Origin: Desulfocarbo sp964620595
GTDB lineage: Bacteria; Desulfobacterota; Desulfarculia; Desulfarculales; Desulfarculaceae
Assembly (NCBI GenBank): GCA_964620595.1
Contig: CAZUHP010000040.1
Location: forward strand, 1 to 32,438
Direction of reading: 5' to 3'
DNA: 32,438 bases
Below the pieces are notes generated by a model. That model was not told the origin of the DNA, ran no database searches, and was given only the letters and a program-made list of their open reading frames with translations. Both the position numbers and the translations under genes were made by a program. Shown piece by piece: positions 22,684 through 30,069 of the stretch (positions are counted from its first letter, which is position 1; each line of letters begins with the position of its first letter).

Positions 22684-23195
22684 CTGCGCCAATCCGGCTG
22701 GTTGGCATCACAAGTGCCTCACACCTCTTTTGCTTGCGGCATTGAGAAAGGAGGCCGCGCGGCGGCGCTCTGGGGTTCGGTCCTTTGCCGCCCCCTTGTC
22801 TACCTGGGGTTGCTCTTGGCCGGCTGGGATGGAAACCCCGGTGCTTGTTGCACGATTCGCTTGTCTGGGCCGCCCTGGCCGTATTACAATGCCCCCAATC
22901 AAGGCCCCAGGGCCAAAGACGCCCGGCGGCAAGCGCCGCTTAGCGTGTATTTTTCCTCGACAGCCGCGTTTCCCCCGCTTGCCTTCCCGGTCTGACGAGA
23001 GTGCAACAAAAACAGGTGGCAAGACCCCGCTGCCGCTTCCGGCAAAGGGGCCGGCCAAAGGCCATGCCAGGCTGCCCGCCTCGCGGGCCGGCGTTTCCTG
23101 CCAGGAGATGGAAGCGCCGGCTGAGAGGCCGGGGGGTGGGGCAAGGCCGAAGCGAAGAGCCAGCCAGGGCTGAAATCCGGCGGTGCCTGGAGGGT
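22684..23195. other. About 510 bp without a convincing gene
   Basis: No frame here has a protein-like composition or a ribosome site, although two stay open for long stretches on opposite strands. It holds a plausible plus-strand promoter (22861-22890) and short hairpins (GGCC-CCAG-GGCC at 22903-22914; CGGCG/CGCCG near 22923-22937). It may be a long leader for the Sel1-repeat gene, an unannotated RNA, or decayed sequence. Confidence 0.5.
22861..22890 (+). promoter_or_regulatory. Candidate sigma70 promoter in the gene-poor stretch
   Basis: TTGTCT (22861-22866) and TACAAT (22885-22890; one mismatch to consensus) are 18 nt apart. The nearest downstream gene begins 377 nt later at 23267, so the product would have a long leader or be a separate RNA. 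Confidence 0.4.
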
Positions 23196-23250
23196 GCGGC
23201 GTGTGGCCCCGCCCCCTGCGGGCGGTCGGCCTACGGAAGAGAAAACGCTG
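23196..23250 (+). repeat. 55-bp leader repeat, copy 1 (before the first Sel1-repeat gene)
   Basis: This segment matches 24332-24386 at 51 of 55 positions and ends 16 bp before the ATG. It contains a conserved CCGCCC/GGGCGG hairpin with loop CCTGC. Confidence 0.9.
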
Positions 23251-23266
23251 ACTGGGAGGAAATCTC

Positions 23267-24245
23267 ATGCCATTGCCACTGCGTATCGTGCTGAGCGTGT
23301 TGTGCGCGGCCTTTTTGCTGGCGGCCGCCCAGCCCGCGCCTGCAGGAGGGAGTTTCGAGGAGATCAAGGCCCGCGCCGAGCAGGGAGACGCCGATGCCCA
23401 GAGCGACCTGGGGGTGCTGTACAGGAATGGTTGGGGGGTGGCCCGTGACTACCGGCAGGCGGTTTATTGGTACCGCAAGGCCGCGGAACAGGGAAATCCC
23501 ACTGGCCAATTCAACCTTGGGGTGATGTATGAGCACGGCCTGGGGGTGGCCCGTGACTACCGGCAGGCAGTTTACTGGNNNNNNNNNNNNNNNNNNNNNN
23601 NNNNNNNNNNNNNNNNNNNNNNNNNNNNNNNNNNNNNNNNNNNNNNNNNNNNNNNNNNNNNNNNNNNNNNNNNNNNNNTACCGCAAGGCCGCGGAGCAGG
23701 GAGACGCCGATGCCCAGTACAACCTTGGCGTGATGTACGACGATGGCCGGGGAGTGTCCCAGGACTACCGGCAGGCAGTTTACTGGTACCGCAAGGCCGC
23801 GGAGCAGGGAGACGCCGATGCCCAGTACAACCTTGGCGTGACATATCAAGAGGGCCAGGGGGTGGGCCGTAACTACCGGCAGGCGGTTTACTGGTACCGC
23901 AAGGCCGCCGAACAGGACAACGCCAACGCCCAGAACAACCTTGGGGTGATGTACGAGAATGGCCTGGGCGTGTCCCAGGACTACGGGGAGGCGGTTTACT
24001 GGTACCGCAAGGCCGCGGAACAAGGGAACACCAATGCCCAGTACAACCTGGGCGTGATGTGCGTCGATGGCCGAGGTATGGCGCGGGATTACGTCCAGGC
24101 CCACATCTGGTTCAACTTGGCGGCCGCCAGTGGCGATGAAGACGCCCGCCAGGCCCGCGACCAAGTGGAAAGGAAGTTGTCATCGTCCCAACTGGCCGAG
24201 GCGCAGCGCCTGGCCCGGGAGTGGTTGGCGCAGCACGCTAGATAA
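23267..24245 (+). CDS. Secreted Sel1-like repeat protein, interrupted by an assembly gap
   Basis: The precursor has a Sec signal peptide (MPLPLRIVLSVLCAAFLLAA, likely cleaved after QPAPA) and 36-residue Sel1-like (TPR-related) repeats with the core AEQGDADAQYNLGVMYDDGR. Such solenoids usually bind other proteins. Two repeats precede and four follow a run of 100 N (23579-23678). Reading across the Ns as given shifts the frame, but removing them restores an exact 108-nt period and an open frame of 879 nt (292 residues), the same length as the paralogue downstream. The tail (SSSQLAEAQRLAREWLAQ) is shared with the paralogue. GGGAGGA precedes the ATG. Role unknown; periplasmic or envelope location is inferred. 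Confidence 0.88.
23579..23678. other. 100-N assembly gap inside the Sel1-repeat gene
   Basis: Exactly 100 Ns, a conventional placeholder for unknown length. The gap starts where a repeat unit would begin (TACCGCAAGG at 23471 plus 108) and the sequence resumes with TACCGCAAGG. The true insert is therefore zero or a whole number of 108-nt units. Confidence 0.97.
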
Positions 24246-24263
24246 GACCTGAAGTGGAGCAAC

Positions 24264-24290
24264 CTCCCACCGCCCCCTCGGCGGCGGGAG
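24264..24290 (+). terminator. Stem-loop after the first Sel1-repeat gene
   Basis: CTCCC-a-CCGCC pairs with GGCGG-c-GGGAG around CCCTC (ten pairs, one internal mismatch), 18 nt past the stop. No T-tract follows, so termination would need Rho or be partial. Confidence 0.45.
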
Positions 24291-24331
24291 AATAGGCTGG
24301 TGGTGTAGTTCCGCGGTTTGCCACGGGTGGC

Positions 24332-24386
24332 GCGGCGTGTGGCCCCGCCCCCTGCGGGCGGCCGGCATACGGAGGAGAGAACGCTG
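24332..24386 (+). repeat. 55-bp leader repeat, copy 2 (before the second Sel1-repeat gene)
   Basis: This is the partner of 23196-23250 with four substitutions, ending 16 bp before the ATG at 24403. Conservation of the hairpin and of the distance to the start codon shows that the duplication included the gene's 5' control region. Confidence 0.9.
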
Positions 24387-24402
24387 TATCGGGGGGAGTC
24401 AC

Positions 24403-25281
24403 ATGTCGTTTCCATTGCGCATCATCGTGGGCGTATCCTGTGTAGTCTTGCTGTTGGCTGCCGTCCTGTTCGCCACCTCGGACATGTCTTTTGAAGAAAT
24501 CAAGGTACTCGCTGAACAAGGGGACGCCGATGCCCAGTTCCACCTGGGCGAGATGTACGCCGAGGGCCAAGGCGTGGCCCGTGACTACCGGCAGGCGGTT
24601 TATTGGTTTCGCAAGGCTGCGGAGCAGGGGGACGTTGATGCCCAATACAACGTGGGTTGGATGTACGAGAATGGCCGGGGCGTGGCCCGTGACTACCAGC
24701 AGGCTGCTCACTGGTACCGCAAGGCCGCGGAGCAGGGGGACGCTGAAGCACAGAACAATCTGGGCGTGCTGTACAACGATGGCCAGGGGGTGTCCCAAGA
24801 CTACGAGCAGGCGGTTTACTGGTACCGCAAGGCCGCAGAGCAGGGGGACGCCAATGCCCAGAACAACTTGGGCTGGATGTACGACAAGGGCCATGGTGTG
24901 GGCCGTGACTACCGGCAGGCGGTTTACTGGTACCGCAAGTCTGCGGAACAGGACAACGTCGATGCCCAGAACAACCTTGGCATGATGTACGAGAATGGCC
25001 TGGGGGTGTCCCAAGACTACGAGCAGGCGGTTTACTGGTACCGCAAGGCTGCGGAACAAGGGGACGCCAATGCCCAATACAATCTGGCCATGATGTATGA
25101 CGAGGGCCGAGGCGTGGAGCAGGACTACGTGCAGGCCCACATGTGGTTCAACCTGGCGGCCGCCAATGGCGATGAAGACGCCTGCCAGGCCCGCGAACAA
25201 GTGGAAAGGAAGATGTCGCCGTCCCAACTGGCCGAGGCGCAGCGCCTGGCCAGGGAATGGGCGGCCCAGCACGAGGAATAG
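24403..25281 (+). CDS. Sel1-like repeat protein, paralogue of the preceding gene
   Basis: The 292-residue protein begins with a hydrophobic segment (PLRIIVGVSCVVLLLAAVLF) that is a signal peptide or membrane anchor. It then has six Sel1-like repeats of 36 residues, such as AEQGDANAQNNLGWMYDKGH. The last repeat ends in YVQAHMWFNLAAANGDEDAC, followed by the same helical tail as the paralogue (SPSQLAEAQRLAREWAAQH). GGGGGGAG precedes ATG 24403. Leader, length and tail all mark it as a tandem duplicate. It is followed after 26 nt by a secreted unknown protein, probably on the same transcript. Sel1 proteins scaffold other proteins; no partner is evident. Confidence 0.92.
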   Translation: MSFPLRIIVGVSCVVLLLAAVLFATSDMSFEEIKVLAEQGDADAQFHLGEMYAEGQGVARDYRQAVYWFRKAAEQGDVDAQYNVGWMYENGRGVARDYQQAAHWYRKAAEQGDAEAQNNLGVLYNDGQGVSQDYEQAVYWYRKAAEQGDANAQNNLGWMYDKGHGVGRDYRQAVYWYRKSAEQDNVDAQNNLGMMYENGLGVSQDYEQAVYWYRKAAEQGDANAQYNLAMMYDEGRGVEQDYVQAHMWFNLAAANGDEDACQAREQVERKMSPSQLAEAQRLAREWAAQHEE

Positions 25282-25307
25282 TAACCCTTTTTTTGGGGGG
25301 GGAGATC

Positions 25308-25904
25308 ATGAGGTACAGGCTGGGGAAGTTGCTTGTGGCTGTCGGGCTGGTTTTCGCCCTTGCCGGCGTGGCGAGCGCGGCTGACTTCGGGCCGTATTAC
25401 GGTGTGTGGCAGCTTGAGGGCTGGGTGCGCAGCGAGGCGTGGACCCAGCGGAACTACCGCTATCATGTGGAGCCTTTCCTGTTTGAGATAGGCGGCGAGA
25501 GCTATGACGAGGCCTATGCCGATTGGCGGGAAAGCGACCTGGAGGCTGTCGACCAGGCCCTGCGCTACTTCCTCGCCGGCGGCGACTTCAACCGCGCCGT
25601 CAGGATGCTGACCAAGATTCCCTACCTGCGGCTGGTGAACAATTTTGACGACAGGTACTCCGAGGAATACTGGCTGCCCTCCCTGGGGCGCACCCTGCGC
25701 GTCTACGCCCGCCTTGACGAGCCCGGTTGCGACATGGCGGCGGGGCTCTACACCTTGCAAGACGGTGAGGTAAAGGACGATGTGCGCCTTTGCCTCTGGT
25801 GCAACGGGGACAAGAGCGAGTGCAAGGTAACCGGGTATATCCACCCTGCCGGTTCCACCCTCAACCGGTATGAGGTGGACTTCACCCTGAAGAAGATACA
25901 GTAG
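25308..25904 (+). CDS. Secreted protein of unknown function
   Basis: This 198-residue precursor has a clear Sec signal peptide (RLGKLLVAVGLVFALAGVAS, cut after ASA at about residue 24). The mature part opens with a Trp/Tyr-rich segment (GPYYGVWQLEGWVRSEAW). It contains two nearby cysteines (CLWC) and a later Cys in KSECKVTGYI that could form disulfides or bind a metal or haem; CLWC is a CxxC but lacks the His of a haem motif. I do not recognise the family. GGGGGGGGAG lies before the ATG, after a T7-G8 homopolymer run prone to slippage or sequencing error. It probably shares a transcript with the second Sel1-repeat gene. Confidence 0.8.
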   Translation: MRYRLGKLLVAVGLVFALAGVASAADFGPYYGVWQLEGWVRSEAWTQRNYRYHVEPFLFEIGGESYDEAYADWRESDLEAVDQALRYFLAGGDFNRAVRMLTKIPYLRLVNNFDDRYSEEYWLPSLGRTLRVYARLDEPGCDMAAGLYTLQDGEVKDDVRLCLWCNGDKSECKVTGYIHPAGSTLNRYEVDFTLKKIQ

Positions 25905-26056
25905 CCCAAGGCTTGACCGCGCGCCCGCCCGTCCCGGCATCCGTGGCGGGCCCCGAATCCTGGCTGCCGGCCAGGCACCACCCGCCGCGGCCGGCTTCCC
26001 CGCTCTTTTTCCGGCACCGGCCCGGGCAATTCGCCCTCGCTAAAAAATCGTGGCTT

Positions 26057-26072
26057 TGGCATGCTGGTTGGG
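26057..26072 (+). promoter_or_regulatory. Weak sigma54-like promoter upstream of the histidine kinase
   Basis: TGGCATG-N4-TTGGG resembles TGGCACG-N4-TTGCW with mismatches in both elements. If real, it would allow the regulator gene product to drive its own operon. It lies about 105 nt before the leader's end. Confidence 0.3.
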
Positions 26073-26189
26073 GCTATTCATGGGTAGGGCCGGGGTGAAG
26101 ACGGCGAGGCGGACGCCGCCCGCCGCTGCGCCGGCGATCCCGTGAACAGCCTCTTCGGCCCCGGCTCCTAGGGGAGGGAAGACCGCGCC

Positions 26190-28430
26190 ATGCCCTTTGC
26201 CATACCCCGCGACCCAGGCGGCGGCCAGGCCCGGCCCTGGCGGATGGGCAACATCCTGCGCCTGGTGCTGCCCTCGGTGCTCACCATCGTGCTGTTCACC
26301 GGCGCCCTGTTCGTGGTGATCCTGCCCGCCCTGGAAAAGGCCTTCATAGACCGCAAGCGGGAGATGATCCGGGAGCTGGCCCAGGTGGCCTGGGACACCC
26401 TGGCCTACTACCATGCCCAGGAAAAGGCCGGCCGCCTCACCCGCCACCAGGCCCAGGACCGGGCCAAGGCCCAGCTCCGGGACATGCGCTATGGCACGGA
26501 CAACAAGGACTACTTCTGGATAAACGACCTCAAGCCCCGCATCATCATGCATCCCTACCGGCCCGACCTGGAGGGGCGGGACGTGAGCGACTTCGCCGAC
26601 CCCCACGGCAAGCGCCTGTTCCTGGAGGTGGTGCAGGTGGCCCGGAGCAAGGGCCAGGGCTACGTGGACTACATGTGGCAGTGGATGGACGACCCCCGGC
26701 GCATCGTGCCCAAGGTGTCCTTTGTCAAGGAGTTCAAGCCCTGGGGCTGGGTGGTGGGCACCGGCATCTACCTGGAGGACGTGGCCCACCAGGTGTCGGC
26801 CATCACCGGCCGGCTCACCTGGGTGGGGCTGGGCATCATCCTCATCGTGGCCCTGTTGGAGCTGTTCATGGTGTCCCAGAGCCTGCGCTCCGAGCGGCGG
26901 CGCCAGGAGGCCCAGCGGGAGATGGAACGCTCGCGGGGCATGCTGCGCCTGGTCATGGACAACATCCCCCAGCTCATTTTCTGGAAGGACCGCCAGGGCG
27001 CCTACCTGGGCTGCAACCGGGCCTTTGCCGCCTATATGGGTCTGGAGGACCCCGGCCAGGTGAAGGGCCGCCGCGACCGGGAGCTGCCCCTGAAGCCGGC
27101 CGAGGAGGAGCGCCTGCACCGGGCCGAGCAGCGGGTCATGGCCTCGGGACGGGCCGAGTTCCACCAGATCGAGCCCCAGACCCGCCCCGACGGCACCCGC
27201 CTGTGGATGGACACCAACCGCATCCCCCTCAAGGACAGCTCCGGCCAGGTGGTGGGTGTGCTCTGCACCTACGAGGACATAACCCGCCGCCGGGAAACCG
27301 ACCAGGCCCTCAAGGAGAGCGAGCGCCGTTTCCGCACCCTGGTGGAGAACGCCCAGGTGGGTATCGCCATCGTGCAGGAGGGCAACATCGTCTATACCAA
27401 CCCCGAGGAGGAGCGCATCCTGGGCCCCTTGCCCCTCCCCTTTCCCCTGGAGGAACTGGCCGGCGCCCAGCCCACCCCCTCGCCGGATCTGGACAAGCTG
27501 CTGGCCCTGGCCCGGCCGCCGGAGCCTGGCAAGGAGGAGTCCGGCGGCGAGGGCCGCGCCCTGGACCTGGACCTTAGCTTCCTGCCGCCCGAGCGCCGGG
27601 GCGGGGAACCGCCGGCCCGCTGGGTGCACTGCCGGGCCCGGCGCATCACCTATCAGGGCCGGGACGCGCTGCTCATCATCATGCTGGACATCACCAAGGC
27701 CAAGGAGCTGGAGCAACTGGTGCGCATCCAGGACAAGATGGCCTCCCTGGGCCGGGTGGCGGCGGGCATCGCCCACGAGATACGCAACCCCCTCTCCGGC
27801 ATCAACATGTACCTCAGCGCCCTGGAGAACAAGATCGCCACCGGCCAGGGGCCGGAGCTGGAGGACATCGTGGCCCGCATCCAGGGGGCCAGCGCCAAGA
27901 TCGAGGCGGTGATCAAGCGGGTGCTGGATTTCTCCCGCCCCAGTGCCCCCAAGGTGTCCCTGCTCAACCTGAACCAGGTGGTGACCAGCGTGATCGAGCT
28001 GTCCTCGGTGACCCTGCGCAAGAGCGGGGTCAGCCTGGAGACCTCCCTGGCCCGGGACCTGCCCCTGGTGCATGCCGACGCCCAGCTCCTGGAGCAGGTG
28101 TTGCTCAACCTGGTGACCAACGCGGTGCAGGCCCTGGCCGAGGTGCGGGGAGAGAGGAAGATAGGGCTGACCACCTCCTTGGAGCGCGACCGCATCATCA
28201 TCAAGGTGGCGGACAACGGCCCGGGCGTGCCCCCGGAGATAAGGGAGCGCATCTTCGACCCCTTCTTCACCGGCAAGCGGGACGGTTTCGGCATTGGCCT
28301 CAGCCTGTGCCACCGTATCGTGAGCGACCATGGCGGCAAGCTGTCGGTGGCCACCAGCCGCTGGGGCGGGGCGGAGTTTCACATGGAGATACCGGCCTCG
28401 GTATATTGGGGCTATGACTCCCACGGCTAG
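26190..28430 (+). CDS. Membrane sensor histidine kinase (Cache-PAS-PAS-HisKA-HATPase)
   Basis: The 746-residue kinase has membrane helices at about 20-45 and 210-228 enclosing a periplasmic sCache_2-type sensor (DYFWINDLKPRIIMHPYRPD; FKPWGWVVGTGIYLED). Two cytoplasmic PAS domains follow, at about 255-375 and 380-510. The HisKA H-box is AAGIAHEIRNPLSG with His529. The ATPase shows the N-box NLVTNAVQAL, DNGPGVP, FDPFFTGK and GFGIGLSL. The Cache class commonly binds small carboxylates, which would fit the transporter nearby (inference). GGGAGGGAAG precedes the ATG. The response regulator starts 9 bases after its stop, so the two form an operon. Confidence 0.95.
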   Translation: MPFAIPRDPGGGQARPWRMGNILRLVLPSVLTIVLFTGALFVVILPALEKAFIDRKREMIRELAQVAWDTLAYYHAQEKAGRLTRHQAQDRAKAQLRDMRYGTDNKDYFWINDLKPRIIMHPYRPDLEGRDVSDFADPHGKRLFLEVVQVARSKGQGYVDYMWQWMDDPRRIVPKVSFVKEFKPWGWVVGTGIYLEDVAHQVSAITGRLTWVGLGIILIVALLELFMVSQSLRSERRRQEAQREMERSRGMLRLVMDNIPQLIFWKDRQGAYLGCNRAFAAYMGLEDPGQVKGRRDRELPLKPAEEERLHRAEQRVMASGRAEFHQIEPQTRPDGTRLWMDTNRIPLKDSSGQVVGVLCTYEDITRRRETDQALKESERRFRTLVENAQVGIAIVQEGNIVYTNPEEERILGPLPLPFPLEELAGAQPTPSPDLDKLLALARPPEPGKEESGGEGRALDLDLSFLPPERRGGEPPARWVHCRARRITYQGRDALLIIMLDITKAKELEQLVRIQDKMASLGRVAAGIAHEIRNPLSGINMYLSALENKIATGQGPELEDIVARIQGASAKIEAVIKRVLDFSRPSAPKVSLLNLNQVVTSVIELSSVTLRKSGVSLETSLARDLPLVHADAQLLEQVLLNLVTNAVQALAEVRGERKIGLTTSLERDRIIIKVADNGPGVPPEIRERIFDPFFTGKRDGFGIGLSLCHRIVSDHGGKLSVATSRWGGAEFHMEIPASVYWGYDSHG

Positions 28431-28438
28431 GAGCGGCC

Positions 28439-29827
28439 ATGGTTTCCTATAGCATCTTCGTGGTGGACGACGAGGAGTCCATCCGCGACGCGGCGCTCAT
28501 GAACCTCTCCGAGTACCGGGTGCGGGCCTTTGCCAGCGCCGAGGAGGCCCTGGAGGCCTTTGAGGAGGAGGTGCCCGACCTGGTGCTGCTGGACATCGGG
28601 CTTCCCGGCATGGACGGGGTGCAGGCCCTGGAGCGCATCAAGGCCCGGCATCCCGAGGTGCTCTCCATCATGATCACCGCCTTCGAGGACGTGCAGACCG
28701 TGGTGGCGGCCATGAAGCTGGGCGCCTATGACTACGTGGTCAAGCCCCTGCACATGCCCGCCCTCAAGACCACCATCCACAACGCCCTGGAGAGCATCCG
28801 CCTGCGCAAGGAGGTGCGCGAGCTGCAGCAGCGCTGCCTGCGGGAGAACCTGCCCTGCTTCATCGCCGAGAGCCACCAGATCCAGGACGTAATGGACTTC
28901 GTGCGCCGGGTGGCCCGCAGCCCGGACGCGCCGGTGCTGATCCTGGGCGAGACCGGCACCGGCAAGGAACTCATCGCCGGCGCGATACACTACCAGAGCC
29001 CTCTCTACCGCGGCCCCCTGGTCACCCTCAACTGCGCGGCCCTTCCCACCGACCTCATTGAGAGCGAGCTGTTCGGCTACGAGCCCGGGGCCTTTTCCGG
29101 GGCCAAGAGCGGGGGCAAGAAGGGGCTGGTGGAGGAGGCCAAGGACGGCACCCTGTTCCTGGACGAGGTGGGCGAGCTGCCGCCCGAGGCCCAGGCCAAG
29201 CTGCTGCGCTTTCTGGACTCGGGCGAGTACTACAAGGTGGGCGGCACCCGGCCCTTCAAGGCCAGGGTGCGGGTGGTGGCGGCCACCAACCAGGACCTGG
29301 AGGCCATGGTGGGCCAGGGGCGCTTCCGCCGCGACCTGTACTACCGGCTGGGGGTGATCAAGGTGGAGGTGCCGGCCCTGAACCAGCGGCGGGAGGACAT
29401 CCTGCCCATTGCCCGCCATTTCCTGGTGGAGCTGAGCCGCAAGTACGGCCGCCAGTTCACCGGCTTCACCCCCCAGGCGGAGGGACTGTTGCGCCGGCGC
29501 ACCTACCAGGGGAACGTGCGCGAGCTGAAGGGGCTGGTGGAGCGGGGGGTGCTGGTGGGCCAAGGGCCCCTGCTCACTCCCCAGGACATGGGCCTGGACC
29601 AGGGGAGCGCCGAACCGCCGGCCGCGGCGGGACGTTCCTTGTCCCTGCCCCCCTTGGGCAAGGAGGGGGTGGACCTGCCCGCCGTCCTGGAGGCGGCCGA
29701 GCGCAGCTACCTGCACAAGGCCCTGGAGCTGGCCGGGGGCAACGAAACCCGGGCGGCCGAGCTGGTGGGCATGAACTACCACACCTTTCGCTACCGCAAG
29801 AAAAAGCTGCTGGATGGAGAGGATTAG
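28439..29827 (+). CDS. Sigma54-dependent response regulator (NtrC family)
   Basis: This 462-residue regulator has a receiver domain with the phosphate-accepting Asp52 (LVLLDIGLPGMDG), an AAA+ sigma54-activation domain and a Fis-type helix-turn-helix (GGNETRAAELVGMNYHTFRY). Walker A is GETGTGKE (170-177) and Walker B is GTLFLDEVGELP. The sigma54-contact loop reads GAFSGA at 217-222 instead of GAFTGA; Ser for Thr is conservative and found in some active relatives. It would be phosphorylated by the kinase upstream and activate sigma54 promoters, most obviously the TGGCACG site 174 bp past its stop, in front of the transporter. Confidence 0.95.
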   Translation: MVSYSIFVVDDEESIRDAALMNLSEYRVRAFASAEEALEAFEEEVPDLVLLDIGLPGMDGVQALERIKARHPEVLSIMITAFEDVQTVVAAMKLGAYDYVVKPLHMPALKTTIHNALESIRLRKEVRELQQRCLRENLPCFIAESHQIQDVMDFVRRVARSPDAPVLILGETGTGKELIAGAIHYQSPLYRGPLVTLNCAALPTDLIESELFGYEPGAFSGAKSGGKKGLVEEAKDGTLFLDEVGELPPEAQAKLLRFLDSGEYYKVGGTRPFKARVRVVAATNQDLEAMVGQGRFRRDLYYRLGVIKVEVPALNQRREDILPIARHFLVELSRKYGRQFTGFTPQAEGLLRRRTYQGNVRELKGLVERGVLVGQGPLLTPQDMGLDQGSAEPPAAAGRSLSLPPLGKEGVDLPAVLEAAERSYLHKALELAGGNETRAAELVGMNYHTFRYRKKKLLDGED

Positions 29828-29890
29828 GCTGCCGCCCGCCGGCGTTCCCCGCCCTTACCCGGCCGCCTGGAAAAATTGCCAACAATCTAG

Positions 29891-29970
29891 AGAAATTTCT
29901 ATTTTCCCGCCCCTCCCCGGGACGGCCCGGGAAAGCCTTTCTCTGGGCCACCTATCGTAACACATTGTTA
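29891..29970 (+). promoter_or_regulatory. AT-rich candidate enhancer region with two palindromes
   Basis: Between the regulator and the transporter lie AGAAATTTCT (29891-29900, perfect palindrome) and TAACA-cat-TGTTA (29958-29970, inverted repeat). They sit about 40-125 bp upstream of the sigma54-like promoter, where an NtrC-type activator would bind. Which one, if either, is the site cannot be told. Confidence 0.35.
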
Positions 29971-30000
29971 TCAATTGCCTAATACGGCATGGCCTCCCTT

Positions 30001-30016
30001 TGGCACGGAACCTGTA
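30001..30016 (+). promoter_or_regulatory. Candidate sigma54 (-24/-12) promoter of the OFA transporter
   Basis: TTGGCACGG matches the -24 consensus YTGGCACGR completely (TGGCACG at 30001-30007). After four bases, CTGTA at 30012-30016 stands at the -12 position (consensus TTGCW, two mismatches). Transcription would start near 30028, 42 nt ahead of the ATG. Confidence 0.55.
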
Positions 30017-30069
30017 CTGGCCAGGGCCGAGCAGATAGCCAAGCGCACGGAACCCAAGGGAGGAGTCTC

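Noticed and set aside
22553..23173. Open frame of about 206 codons starting inside tRNA-Phe
   Set aside because: It runs through the tRNA and its terminator, has no ribosome site, and the translation is Pro/Arg-rich without domain-like pattern.
23267..24245. Frameshift or two separate Sel1 genes
   Set aside because: The frame change is caused by 100 placeholder Ns; removing them restores the frame and the 108-nt period.
23356..25200. CRISPR array
   Set aside because: The regular repeats encode 36-residue Sel1 units within open frames; there are no unique spacers and no cas genes.
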